Shown here: positions 41,415 to 49,763 of the stretch, piece by piece
Numbering within the stretch: the first letter of the stretch is position 1
Layout of the letters: every line of letters starts with the position of its first letter
Assembly: GCF_014647495.1 (NCBI RefSeq)
Contig: NZ_BMPH01000019.1
Coordinates: 1-49,871 of the forward strand
Direction of reading: 5' to 3'
From: Glutamicibacter protophormiae
GTDB taxonomy: Bacteria; Actinomycetota; Actinomycetes; Actinomycetales; Micrococcaceae
DNA length: 49,871 nucleotides
The notes under the pieces: generated by a model
What the model was told of the DNA's origin: nothing
The model's input: the letters and a program-made list of their open reading frames with translations, nothing else
The model's database searches: none
Position numbers and translations under genes: made by a program

Positions 41415-42917
41415 ATGAGCACTCCGATTCCGGTCACCGAGGAAACCTTCAGCCAGGCAGGTAAGGTCCTGGCCGTACACCTGAGCTACTCTTCGCGTGC
41501 AGCGCAGCGCGGTCGCACCCCGAAGTTCCCAAGCTACTTCATGAAGGCTTCGAGCTCCCTGGCAGCCACCAACGGCACCGTCGAGCGCCCGGCCGGCACT
41601 GAGCTGCTGGCTTTCGAAGGCGAGATCGCACTGATCATCGGCAAGGCAGCCCGCCGCGTTTCCGTCGAGGATGCCTGGGGCTACGTCGGCTCCATCACCG
41701 CATCGAACGACCTGGGCGTGCACGACATGAAGTACGCCGACAAGGGCTCGAACATCCGCTCGAAGTCCGGCGACGGCTACACCCCACTGGGCCCAGTCGC
41801 ACTGGATGCCGCCACCGTCGACCCGGCCAAGCTGCGTGTGCAGACCTGGGTCAACGGCGAGATCGCCCAGGACGCAGACACCTCCGAGCTGCTGTTCTCC
41901 TTCGCGCAGATTGTCGCCGACCTGTCCCAGCAGATGACGCTGCTGCCGGGCGACATCATCCTGACCGGCACCCCTGCCGGCTCCACCGTTTTCTTCCCGG
42001 GCGACGTCGTCGAGGTCGAGGTCACCGATCTGGTCTCCGGCGCCACCACCGGCAAGCTGAAGACCACCGCCGTTGAGGGCACCGCGACCTTCGGCGACTT
42101 CGGCAACCAGCCAAAGGTCACCGAGAAGGACAAGGAAGACGCCTACGGCGACCGCGAGTCCGCCGGCCTGGCCCCGAAGCTGACCGGCAAGGACGTGCTG
42201 ACCGACGCCATCCGCGAGCAGCTGGCCTCCGTCGCGACCGCCACCCTGTCCGGCACCATGCGCAAGCACGGCATGAACAACGTGAACATCGAAGTTTCCG
42301 GCGCCACCAAGGGCATGCAGCGCGTGATCGGCACCGCCGCCACCCTGCGCTACATCCCGAACCGCGAGGACCTCTTCAAGGCCCACGGCGGCGGCTACAA
42401 CATGCAGAAGCAGGCCATCGACGCGGTCAAGGACGGCGAAATCCTGGTCATGGAGGCCCGCGGCGAGACCGGTTCGGCCACCCTGGGCGACATCCTGGCC
42501 CTGCGTTCGCAGCAGCTGGGCGCGGCGGCCATCATCTCCGACGGCGGCGTGCGCGACCTGGATGCCGTGAGCAACCTGGAGATCCCGGTCTTCCACAACG
42601 GACCGCACCCGGCAGTGCTCGGCCGCAAGCATGTGGCCTGGGACCGCGACATCACCGTGGCCTGCGGCGGCGTTTCGGTGCAGCCCGGCGACGTGATCGT
42701 GGCCGACTCCGATGGCATCGTGGTGATCCCGCCGGCAATGGTCGAGCAGATCGCCGCCGAGGCCGCAGCCACCGAGGAGAACGACGAGTTCATCTTCGCC
42801 ATGGTCAAGCGCGGCCACGGCATCGAGGGCCTGTTCCCGATGAACGCCGAATGGAAAACCAAGTTCAACGCCTGGAAGGACGCAGGCAGCCCGGACCTGG
42901 ACTCATGGGCGCTGTAA
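41415..42917 (+). CDS. Fumarylacetoacetate hydrolase (HpaG-like) fused to RraA-like domain
   Basis: A 500-residue two-domain enzyme. Residues about 15-225 are a FAH-type domain: G-K-V-L-A-V-H-L-S-Y, metal ligands in F-E-G-E-I-A-L and N-D-L-G-V-H-D, a lysine-rich G-S-N-I-R-S-K-S-G-D-G-Y-T-P-L-G-P, then G-D-I-I-L-T-G-T-P-A-G. Residues about 255-470 are an RraA/HMG-aldolase-like domain with G-D-I-L-A-L-R-S and D-G-G-V-R-D-L-D, the residues that bind divalent metal and pyruvate in that aldolase group. In the homoprotocatechuate pathway HpaG decarboxylates and isomerises the ring-cleavage tricarboxylate; the second domain may do the decarboxylation or the pyruvate-releasing aldol step. ATG 41415 is preferred; GTG 41400 adds five residues. 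Confidence 0.85.
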   Translation: MSTPIPVTEETFSQAGKVLAVHLSYSSRAAQRGRTPKFPSYFMKASSSLAATNGTVERPAGTELLAFEGEIALIIGKAARRVSVEDAWGYVGSITASNDLGVHDMKYADKGSNIRSKSGDGYTPLGPVALDAATVDPAKLRVQTWVNGEIAQDADTSELLFSFAQIVADLSQQMTLLPGDIILTGTPAGSTVFFPGDVVEVEVTDLVSGATTGKLKTTAVEGTATFGDFGNQPKVTEKDKEDAYGDRESAGLAPKLTGKDVLTDAIREQLASVATATLSGTMRKHGMNNVNIEVSGATKGMQRVIGTAATLRYIPNREDLFKAHGGGYNMQKQAIDAVKDGEILVMEARGETGSATLGDILALRSQQLGAAAIISDGGVRDLDAVSNLEIPVFHNGPHPAVLGRKHVAWDRDITVACGGVSVQPGDVIVADSDGIVVIPPAMVEQIAAEAAATEENDEFIFAMVKRGHGIEGLFPMNAEWKTKFNAWKDAGSPDLDSWAL

Positions 42918-43576
42918 TGACCGCCTCCAAGTCCGAGGCTGCCTACCAGCTGGTCTCCGAGCGCATCGTCAACGGCGCCTACTCCCCGGGCTACCGCCTG
43001 GTGCTGGGCACCATTGCCGACGAACTGGGCTGCTCCGTGGTCCCGGTGCGCGAGGCGATCCGCCGGCTGGAGGCCGAAGGACTGGTGCATTTCACCCGCA
43101 ATGTCGGGGCGACCGTCGCCCACGTGGATTCCACGCTGTACCTGCACACCATGCAGACGCTGATGATCATCGAGCCGGCCGCCACCGCACTGGCCGCCGA
43201 CGCGATGGACGCGGCATGGCTGGCCGAGGCGCGGAAGCTGAACGATGCGATGCGCCAGTGCCTGGAGGACTTCGACCCGGTCGCGTTCACCCGGATGAAC
43301 ACCGAGTTCCACAAGCTGCTCTACGGCCAGTGCCCGAATCCGCACATCCTGGACCTGGTCCAGCGCGGCTGGCGCCGGCTGGCGGCGATGCGGGCCAGCT
43401 CCTTCACCCACATCCCTTCGAGGGCCAAGGCCAGCGTCGAGGAACACGAGGCGCTGCTGGAACTGATCGCGAACCACGCCACCCCGGCGCAGATCGAGAC
43501 GGCGGCCCGCAAGCACCGCGCCAACACGCTGAACGCGTATCTGGCTTCGGCCGGGATGCCGCCCAGCGCCATCTAG
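42917..43576 (+). CDS. GntR-family regulator (FCD domain) of the hpa operon
   Basis: A 219-residue regulator. The winged helix holds A-Y-Q-L-V-S-E-R-I-V-N-G-A-Y-S-P-G and I-A-D-E-L-G-C-S-V-V-P-V-R-E-A-I-R-R-L-E-A-E-G-L-V (residues about 10-60). The all-helical FCD effector domain includes T-E-F-H-K-L-L-Y and, near the C-terminus, E-E-H-E-A-L-L-E-L-I, with the aspartate/histidine positions that bind metal and a carboxylate ligand. Its ATG overlaps the preceding stop (TAATG), so it is made with HpaG. Expected to repress the operon through the GTATAC palindrome at 41360 and to be released by an aromatic acid intermediate; this is inferred. Confidence 0.88.
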   Translation: MTASKSEAAYQLVSERIVNGAYSPGYRLVLGTIADELGCSVVPVREAIRRLEAEGLVHFTRNVGATVAHVDSTLYLHTMQTLMIIEPAATALAADAMDAAWLAEARKLNDAMRQCLEDFDPVAFTRMNTEFHKLLYGQCPNPHILDLVQRGWRRLAAMRASSFTHIPSRAKASVEEHEALLELIANHATPAQIETAARKHRANTLNAYLASAGMPPSAI

Positions 43577-43627
43577 AAAACTTACTCCCCACTATTTTCC
43601 ACACCGCACGAAAGGAAATGCCCGCCG

Positions 43628-45133
43628 ATGAGCAAGCACTTCGTTCCAGAAAACCTGCCGGCCAAGATCCAGCACTACATCAACGGTGAATTCGTCGATT
43701 CCATCGGCGGCGAAACCTTCGAGGTCCTGGACCCGGTGACCAACACCGCCTACACCACCGCCGCCGCCGGCCAGAAGGCCGACATCGACGCCGCGGTGGC
43801 CGCCGCCACCGAGGCCTTCAAGAACGGCCCATGGCCGAAGATGAAGCCGCGCGAGCGCGCCAACGTGTTGTACAAGATCGCCGACGCCGTCGTCGCCCAG
43901 CAGGACCGCCTGGCCGAGATGGAGACCTTCGACACCGGCCTGCCGATCACCCAGGCCAAGGGCCAGGCCCAGCGCGCCGCGGAGAACTTCCGCTTCTTCG
44001 CCGACCTGATCGTCGCCCAGCACGACACCGCCCTGAAGGTTCCGGGCACCCAGCTGAACTACGTGAACCGCAAGCCGATCGGCGTCGCTGGACTGATCAC
44101 CCCGTGGAACACCCCGTTCATGCTCGAGTCCTGGAAGCTCGCTCCGTCGATCGCCTCGGGCTGCACCGTCGTGCTGAAGCCGGCCGAGTTCACCCCGCTG
44201 TCCGCCTCGCTGTGGGCCACCATCTTCGAGGAAGCCGGCCTGCCGAAGGGCGTCTTCAACCTGGTCAACGGCATGGGCGAAGAGGCCGGCGACGCGCTGG
44301 TCAAGCACCCGGACGTCCCGCTGATCTCCTTCACCGGCGAGTCCTCGACCGGCCAGCTGATCTTCCGCAACTGCGCCGAGAACCTCAAGGGCATGAGCAT
44401 GGAGCTGGGCGGCAAGTCCCCGGCCATCGTGTTCGACGACGCCGACTTCGACGCGGCCATCGATTCCACCCTGTTCGGCGTGTTCTCGCTGAACGGTGAA
44501 CGCTGCACCGCCGGCAGCCGCATCCTGGTCCAGCGCGGCATCTACGAGAAGTTCGTCGAGGCCTACGCGGCCCGCGCCAAGAACATCAAGGTCGGCGATC
44601 CGCACGATCCAACCACCCAGGTCGGCGCGCTGGTGCACCCTGAGCACTACGACAAGGTCATGAGCTACGTGGAAATCGGCAAGTCCGAGGGCCGCGTCGT
44701 CGCCGGCGGCGGACGCCCGGAGAACCTGCCCGAGGGCCAGGAGAACGGCTCCTACGTCGCACCGACCGTGTTCGCCGACGTCGCCCCGGATGCCCGCATC
44801 TTCCAGGAAGAGATCTTCGGCCCGGTCGTCGCCATCACCCCGTTCGACACCGACGAGGAAGCCCTGGCGCTGGCGAACAACACCCGCTACGGCCTGGCCG
44901 CCTACGTGTGGACCAACGACCTGAAGCGCGCGCACAACTTCGCGCAGGACATCGAGGCCGGCATGGTCTGGCTGAACTCGCACAACGTGCGCGACCTGCG
45001 CAGCCCGTTCGGCGGCGTGAAGGCCTCGGGCCTGGGCCACGAAGGCGGCTACCGCTCGATCGACTTCTACACCGACCAGCAGGCAGTGCACATCACCCTG
45101 GGCGATGTCCACACCCCGAAGTTCGGCGCCTAA
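43628..45133 (+). CDS. hpaE: 5-carboxymethyl-2-hydroxymuconate-semialdehyde dehydrogenase
   Basis: A 501-residue NAD-dependent aldehyde dehydrogenase. Rossmann and active-site motifs: I-T-P-W-N-T-P-F near residue 158, S-F-T-G-E-S-S-T-G near 236, catalytic E in M-E-L-G-G-K-S-P near 258 and catalytic C in N-G-E-R-C-T-A-G-S near 292. Among ALDH subfamilies the flanking hpaD and HpaG-like genes decide for HpaE, which oxidises the meta-cleavage product of homoprotocatechuate to the tricarboxylate. An AAAGGA ribosome binding site precedes the ATG. Gap to the regulator gene 51 bases, to hpaD 34 bases. Confidence 0.9.
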   Translation: MSKHFVPENLPAKIQHYINGEFVDSIGGETFEVLDPVTNTAYTTAAAGQKADIDAAVAAATEAFKNGPWPKMKPRERANVLYKIADAVVAQQDRLAEMETFDTGLPITQAKGQAQRAAENFRFFADLIVAQHDTALKVPGTQLNYVNRKPIGVAGLITPWNTPFMLESWKLAPSIASGCTVVLKPAEFTPLSASLWATIFEEAGLPKGVFNLVNGMGEEAGDALVKHPDVPLISFTGESSTGQLIFRNCAENLKGMSMELGGKSPAIVFDDADFDAAIDSTLFGVFSLNGERCTAGSRILVQRGIYEKFVEAYAARAKNIKVGDPHDPTTQVGALVHPEHYDKVMSYVEIGKSEGRVVAGGGRPENLPEGQENGSYVAPTVFADVAPDARIFQEEIFGPVVAITPFDTDEEALALANNTRYGLAAYVWTNDLKRAHNFAQDIEAGMVWLNSHNVRDLRSPFGGVKASGLGHEGGYRSIDFYTDQQAVHITLGDVHTPKFGA

Positions 45134-45167
45134 CCATTACTTTTCACGCTTGCAAAGGAGCAACCCA

Positions 45168-46265
45168 ATGAGCAACGAAATCCCCAAGCCAGTCGCACCA
45201 GCACCGGATATCCTGCGCTGCGCCTACGCCGAACTGGTCGTCACCGACCTGGCCAAGTCCCGCAACTTCTACGTGGACGTCCTGGGCCTGCACGTATCCT
45301 ACGAGGACGAGAACCAGATCTACCTGCGCTCCTTCGAGGAGTTCATCCACCACAACCTGGTCCTGACCAAGGGTCCGGTCGCCGCGCTGAAGGCCATGGC
45401 ATTCCGCGTGCGCACCCCTGAGGACGTCGACAAGGCCGAGGCCTACTACCAGGAGCTGGGCTGCCGCACCGAGCGCCGCAAGAACGGCTTCGTCAAGGGC
45501 ATCGGCGACGCCCTGCGCGTGGAGGATCCACTGGGCTTCCCATACGAGTTCTTCTTCGAGACCACCCATGTCGAACGCCTGCACATGCGCTACGACCTGT
45601 ACTCGGCCGGCGAACTGGTCCGCCTGGACCACTTCAACCAGGTGACCCCGGACGTGCCGCGCGGCCGCAAGTACCTCGAGGACCTGGGCTTCCGCGTCAC
45701 CGAGGACATCCAGGATGACGAGGGCACCACCTACGCAGCCTGGATGCACCGCAAGGGCACCGTGCACGACACCGCCCTGACCGGCGGCAACGGCCCGCGC
45801 CTGCACCACGTGGCCTTCTCCACCCACGAGAAGCACAACATCATCCAGATCTGCGACAAGATGGGCGCCCTGCGCATCTCGGACCGGATCGAGCGCGGCC
45901 CGGGCCGCCACGGCGTCTCCAACGCGTTCTACCTGTACATCCTGGATCCGGACAACCACCGCATCGAGATCTACACCCAGGACTACTACACCGGCGACCC
46001 GGACAACCCGACCATCACCTGGAACGTCCACGACAACCAGCGCCGCGACTGGTGGGGCAACCCGGTTGTGCCTTCGTGGTACACCGAGGCCTCCAAGGTC
46101 CTGGACCTGGACGGCAACGTGCAGGAGATCATCGAGCGCACCGACGACTCCGAACTGGAAGTCACCATCGGCGCCGACGGCTTCTCCTTCACCCGCGCGG
46201 GCGACGAGGACGGCTCGTACCACGGCCAGGCTTCGAAGGGCTTCAAGCTGGGCAACCAGCTCTAG
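45168..46265 (+). CDS. hpaD: Homoprotocatechuate 2,3-dioxygenase (extradiol)
   Basis: A 365-residue type I extradiol dioxygenase, exactly the length of the well-studied Brevibacterium fuscum Fe(II) and Arthrobacter globiformis Mn(II) enzymes. In this protein's own numbering I count His155, His214 and Glu267 (metal ligands), His200 (acid/base), Asn157, Trp192, Arg243 and Tyr257, matching the catalytic set described for those enzymes. It cleaves 3,4-dihydroxyphenylacetate to 5-carboxymethyl-2-hydroxymuconate semialdehyde, the substrate of the preceding gene product. Start ATG 45168 has AAAGGAG upstream. Metal choice (Fe or Mn) cannot be read from sequence. Last gene of the operon before a strong terminator. 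Confidence 0.95.
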   Translation: MSNEIPKPVAPAPDILRCAYAELVVTDLAKSRNFYVDVLGLHVSYEDENQIYLRSFEEFIHHNLVLTKGPVAALKAMAFRVRTPEDVDKAEAYYQELGCRTERRKNGFVKGIGDALRVEDPLGFPYEFFFETTHVERLHMRYDLYSAGELVRLDHFNQVTPDVPRGRKYLEDLGFRVTEDIQDDEGTTYAAWMHRKGTVHDTALTGGNGPRLHHVAFSTHEKHNIIQICDKMGALRISDRIERGPGRHGVSNAFYLYILDPDNHRIEIYTQDYYTGDPDNPTITWNVHDNQRRDWWGNPVVPSWYTEASKVLDLDGNVQEIIERTDDSELEVTIGADGFSFTRAGDEDGSYHGQASKGFKLGNQL

Positions 46266-46306
46266 ACCCTTCGCTATCGCGTAGCCCTTCCCTGGCTACT
46301 ACGTGG

Positions 46307-46349
46307 AGAACTGCGGTTCGCACTTCGGTGCGGGCCGCAGTTCTTTTTT
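46307..46349 (+). terminator. Rho-independent terminator of hpa operon
   Basis: AGAACTGCGG (46307-46316) pairs with CCGCAGTTCT (46335-46344), with an inner CGCAC/GTGCG stem, followed by TTTTT. It starts 41 bases after the hpaD stop. Confidence 0.88.
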
Positions 46350-46378
46350 GCGTCTTGAGGCTCGCGGCCCCGGGCGGC

Positions 46379-46672
46379 TCAGGATCCGTGCGCGGCCAGC
46401 CGCCCGATCTCCAGGCCCCCGGCATCGCAGACGATGAGCTGCCCGTCGGCCTCGCGCGCGCTGGCGAGCCTGGAGAGCCAGGTGTCCACGCCCTGGCAAT
46501 ACATCATGGTGCTGGCCATCTGCGAAAAGAGGTAGCCATCGCCCTCGGCGCGCCACGAGCCCATGAGCCGGTTGCAGCCATCCGAGCCGCTCACCCGGCC
46601 ACCCGCCCAGAGCACCAGCGACGGTTGCCCGGGTTCTTCGCCGCCCCACTGCCCGATCATTTTTTCATCCAT
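46379..46672 (-). CDS. META-domain (HslJ-like) protein
   Basis: A 97-residue single-domain protein with G-R-V-S-G-S-D-G-C-N-R-L-M-G-S-W near residue 25, the classical G-x-x-G-C-N-R core of META/HslJ domains, then A-S-T-M-M-Y-C near 52. HslJ proteins are heat-inducible lipoproteins in E. coli, but this one has no signal peptide and is likely cytoplasmic. Role unknown. It is transcribed toward the hpa terminator and away from the HD-hydrolase gene. Confidence 0.72.
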   Translation of the reverse strand: MDEKMIGQWGGEEPGQPSLVLWAGGRVSGSDGCNRLMGSWRAEGDGYLFSQMASTMMYCQGVDTWLSRLASAREADGQLIVCDAGGLEIGRLAAHGS

Positions 46673-46781
46673 GCTTCCGAGGGTAGCGCCTCGTCCCGGA
46701 ATGACGGCGGCCGGGGATTGTGTCGCCCCTGCTTGCTAGCGTGGGAACCAGCAGAACACCGGGCATATCACGAGGAGCGCA

Positions 46782-47252
46782 ATGGAGCACAGGAATACCG
46801 CCGCAGGCGGGGAAGATCTCGTGGAGCTGGCCCGCACCATCGCCACGAAGGCTCACCAGGGCCAGACGGACAAGCTCGGCGCGGCCTACATCGGCCATCC
46901 GGCCCGGGTCGCGGGACATGCCCGGCGCCTGGGCGGGGATGACTACGCCGTGGCGGCGGCGTGGCTGCATGACGTGGTCGAGGACTGCGGCGTCACCGCC
47001 GGGGACCTGCGCGCGGCCGGAATCCCCCAGGAGGTCTGCGACGCCGTGGTGCGGCTAAGCAAGGTTCCGGGGCAGGCCCTGGAGGAGTACTGCGCGGCGG
47101 TGAAGGCCGACCCGCTGGCGCTGCTGGTCAAGCGCGCCGATCTGGCCGACAACACCGACCCGGAACGCACCGGCCTGCTGCCGGCGGATACCCGCTCACG
47201 GCTGGCGGCGAAGTATGCGCGCACCCGCGCGCTGCTGGGGATCGCCGGCTGA
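46782..47252 (+). CDS. Small HD-domain hydrolase (SpoT/MESH1-like)
   Basis: A 156-residue HD-superfamily protein with the hydrolase layout of RelA/SpoT and small alarmone hydrolases: A-T-K-A-H-Q-G-Q-T near residue 22, I-G-H-P-A-R-V-A near 37, A-W-L-H-D-V-V-E-D near 59 (the HD pair) and K-R-A-D-L-A-D-N near 113. All four metal-binding positions are present, so it may hydrolyse (p)ppGpp or another nucleotide. There is no synthetase domain. ATG 46782 with AGGAG eight bases upstream. Confidence 0.8.
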   Translation: MEHRNTAAGGEDLVELARTIATKAHQGQTDKLGAAYIGHPARVAGHARRLGGDDYAVAAAWLHDVVEDCGVTAGDLRAAGIPQEVCDAVVRLSKVPGQALEEYCAAVKADPLALLVKRADLADNTDPERTGLLPADTRSRLAAKYARTRALLGIAG

Positions 47253-47302
47253 CCCGGACGGCGCCCCATTGACATTGGGGTGCATTGGGCAAGACTGGGA
47301 GC

Positions 47303-47968
47303 ATGGCTCACCAGTCGCACCAAGGATACCGGGACCGCAGCCACGCTGGCGCGGCGCTGGGCATGGCGCTGGCCGCCGAGCTGCCTGCGGGCGAGTACAC
47401 CGTGCTGGGGCTGCTGCGCGGAGGGGTCCCGATCGCCGCCGAGGTGGCGCGCAGCCTGGACGCGACGCTCGGAGCGCTGGCGGTGCGCAAGCTCGGTGTG
47501 CCCAGCAACCCGGAGATCGCCTTCGGGGCGATCGCCAGCTACGGCGCGTCCTCGGGTCGCTACCTCAATCCGGAAATCCACCGAAGGGCGTTGCGCTACT
47601 TCGGCGAGTCCGCGCTTGAAACCCTGGAAACCGCCGCCACCCGGGAACTGATGTCCCTGGCCGAGCAGTTCAAGCCTTTCGCCCCTCCGCTCCAGGGCCG
47701 GCACGTCATCCTGTGCGACGACGGCATCGCCACCGGGGCAACCATGATGGCGGCGCTGGACCTGGTCTGGCGGCTGAAGCCGGGGATGGTGGTCGTCGCC
47801 GCCCCGGTGGCGCCCTCGGAGCTGGTGCAGAACCTGGCTTATCCGGCCGACCGGGTGGTCATCGACATGGTCCCAGGGGACTTCCGGGCGGTTGGCGCCT
47901 ACTACCAGGATTTCGGACCGGTGGAACGCGAGGAGGTGCTGCGGCTGCTGCGAGCGGCCGGGAATTAG
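47303..47968 (+). CDS. Phosphoribosyltransferase family protein
   Basis: A 221-residue type I PRTase-fold protein. Early L-G-L-L-R-G-G-V-P-I-A near residue 35 and the PRPP loop V-I-L-C-D-D-G-I-A-T-G-A-T-M near 136 are clear; A-V-R-K-L-G-V-P near 58 is typical of the predicted phosphoribosyltransferase group often found beside hydrolases. It is not one of the standard purine or pyrimidine salvage enzymes. ATG 47303 is chosen over a GTG at 47285 because of the GGGA just upstream. Gap of 32 bases to the ABC-F gene. Confidence 0.78.
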   Translation: MAHQSHQGYRDRSHAGAALGMALAAELPAGEYTVLGLLRGGVPIAAEVARSLDATLGALAVRKLGVPSNPEIAFGAIASYGASSGRYLNPEIHRRALRYFGESALETLETAATRELMSLAEQFKPFAPPLQGRHVILCDDGIATGATMMAALDLVWRLKPGMVVVAAPVAPSELVQNLAYPADRVVIDMVPGDFRAVGAYYQDFGPVEREEVLRLLRAAGN

Positions 47969-48000
47969 GCGGGGCCGGCAAGCCACCTAGACTTAAGGGC

Positions 48001-49641
48001 ATGACTGCAACGCTCGTCGCCAAGGACCTCACCGGCGGCCACGCCCACCGGACCCTCTTCTCGCACCTGGATTTCACCGCCGCCCCGGGCGACGTGTACG
48101 GGGTGGTCGGGGTGAACGGCGCCGGCAAGAGCACGCTGCTGCGGCTGCTGGCCGGGGTGGACGAACCGCAGGGCGGCTCGGTGTCCACCGCGCCGGACGG
48201 TGCGTTCATCGGCTGGCTGCCCCAGGAGCACGAGCGCTTCGCCGGCGAGGACATCGCCGGCTACCTGGCCCGGCGCACCGGCTGCGCCCAGGCCACCGAG
48301 GCCATGGAGTCCGCCGCGCAGGACATGGCCGATGCCATCCCCGGGGCGGACGACGCCTACGCTGCCGCGTTCGAGACCTGGATGGCCTCCGGCGCCATGG
48401 ACCTGGAGGACCGGATCCCCGAAACGCTGGCCGAGCTGGGCTTCACCCTGCCGCTGGACACCGGGACCGCGGCGCTGTCCGGAGGCCAGATGGCCCGCGT
48501 CGCGCTGGCCGCCCTGCTGCTCTCCCGCTTCGACGTGGTGCTGCTCGACGAGCCGACCAACGATCTGGACCTGGAGGGGCTCGAACGGCTGGAGCAGTTC
48601 ATCATGGCGCTGCGCGCCCCGGTGATGCTAGTTTCGCACGACCGCGAGTTCCTGGCCCGCTGCACCACCGGGATCATCGAGCTCGACCTGGCGCAGCAGC
48701 AGGTCGCCGTCTACGAGGGCGGCTACGACGCCTACCTGGAGGAGCGCGCGGTGAGCCGCCGCCATGCGCGCGAGGCCTACGACGAGTTCGCCGGGAAGAA
48801 GGCGGACTTGGTCTCCCGCGCCCGCACCCAGCGCGAATGGTCCTCGCAGGGCGTGCGCAACGCCATGCGCAAGGCGCCGGACAACGACAAGATCCGCCGC
48901 CGCGCCAACAGCGAATCCTCGGAAAAGCAGGCGGCCAAGGTGCGCCAGATGGAATCGCGTATCAAGCGGCTGGACGAGGTGGCCGAGCCGCGCAAGGAAT
49001 GGGTGCTGCAGTTCTCCATCGCCGACGCCCCGCGCGGCTCCTCGGTGCTGTGCACGCTGAACCAGGCGCAGCTCGCGCTGGGCGGCTTTGCGTTCGGGCC
49101 CGTCAGCGTGCAGGTCAACGCCGGGGACCGGATCGGCATCACCGGGCCGAATGGCGCCGGCAAGTCCACGCTGCTGAACCTGCTGCTGGGCCGGCTGACC
49201 CCGGATGCCGGAACGTCGGCCCTGGGCGCCTCGGTGATGATCGGCGAAATCGACCAGGCGCGCAGCCAGCTGCCCGCGGCCCTCCCGCTGGGCGAGGCCT
49301 TCGAGGCGGCGGTGCCGGAGTACTCCGCGGCCGAGGCGCGCACGCTGCTGGCCAAGTTCGGGCTCAAGGCGGAGCAGACCGCGTCCCCGGTGGGCAAGCT
49401 CTCCCCCGGCGAACGCACCCGCGCCTCGATGGCGCTGCTGCAGGCGCGCGGGGTGAACCTGCTGGTGCTCGACGAACCCACCAACCACCTGGACCTGCCG
49501 GCCATCGAGCAGCTCGAGGAGGCGCTGGAGGCCTACCAGGGGGCGTTGCTGCTGGTCACCCACGACCGGCGCATGCTCCAGAACGTGCGGCTCGACGCCC
49601 GCTGGCAGGTGCAGGACGGGAAGCTGGCCGCGGGGATCTAG
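48001..49641 (+). CDS. ABC-F family ATP-binding protein
   Basis: A 546-residue protein of two ABC domains and no membrane part. Walker A: G-V-N-G-A-G-K-S-T (about 36-44) and G-P-N-G-A-G-K-S-T (about 383); signatures: L-S-G-G-Q-M-A-R-V and L-S-P-G-E-R-T-R-A; Walker B: V-V-L-L-D-E-P-T-N-D-L-D and L-L-V-L-D-E-P-T-N-H-L-D. The interdomain linker of about 80 residues is rich in arginine and lysine, as needed to reach into the ribosome. ABC-F proteins act as translation factors or protect ribosomes from antibiotics; which subfamily this is cannot be told here. Start ATG 48001 is well placed. Confidence 0.9.
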   Translation: MTATLVAKDLTGGHAHRTLFSHLDFTAAPGDVYGVVGVNGAGKSTLLRLLAGVDEPQGGSVSTAPDGAFIGWLPQEHERFAGEDIAGYLARRTGCAQATEAMESAAQDMADAIPGADDAYAAAFETWMASGAMDLEDRIPETLAELGFTLPLDTGTAALSGGQMARVALAALLLSRFDVVLLDEPTNDLDLEGLERLEQFIMALRAPVMLVSHDREFLARCTTGIIELDLAQQQVAVYEGGYDAYLEERAVSRRHAREAYDEFAGKKADLVSRARTQREWSSQGVRNAMRKAPDNDKIRRRANSESSEKQAAKVRQMESRIKRLDEVAEPRKEWVLQFSIADAPRGSSVLCTLNQAQLALGGFAFGPVSVQVNAGDRIGITGPNGAGKSTLLNLLLGRLTPDAGTSALGASVMIGEIDQARSQLPAALPLGEAFEAAVPEYSAAEARTLLAKFGLKAEQTASPVGKLSPGERTRASMALLQARGVNLLVLDEPTNHLDLPAIEQLEEALEAYQGALLLVTHDRRMLQNVRLDARWQVQDGKLAAGI

Positions 49642-49763
49642 TTCGGCCGAGTCATAGACCAGTCGGCTCCCAGCAATCTGCCGTAGAGTGAATCGTAGAG
49701 GAGCCGAGACTTTCAGTTCTTTACGACTGAAACGTCGCCATCTGCCAAAGCCAAGGACCCATC

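Noticed and set aside
41409-46223. Long minus-strand frames opposite the hpa operon
   Set aside because: They mirror third-position G/C bias of the real genes and have no recognisable domain.
49711-49732. TTTCAG-N10-CTGAAA as terminator of the ABC-F gene
   Set aside because: Short stem, no T run, and located closer to the next gene's start; more likely regulatory or chance.
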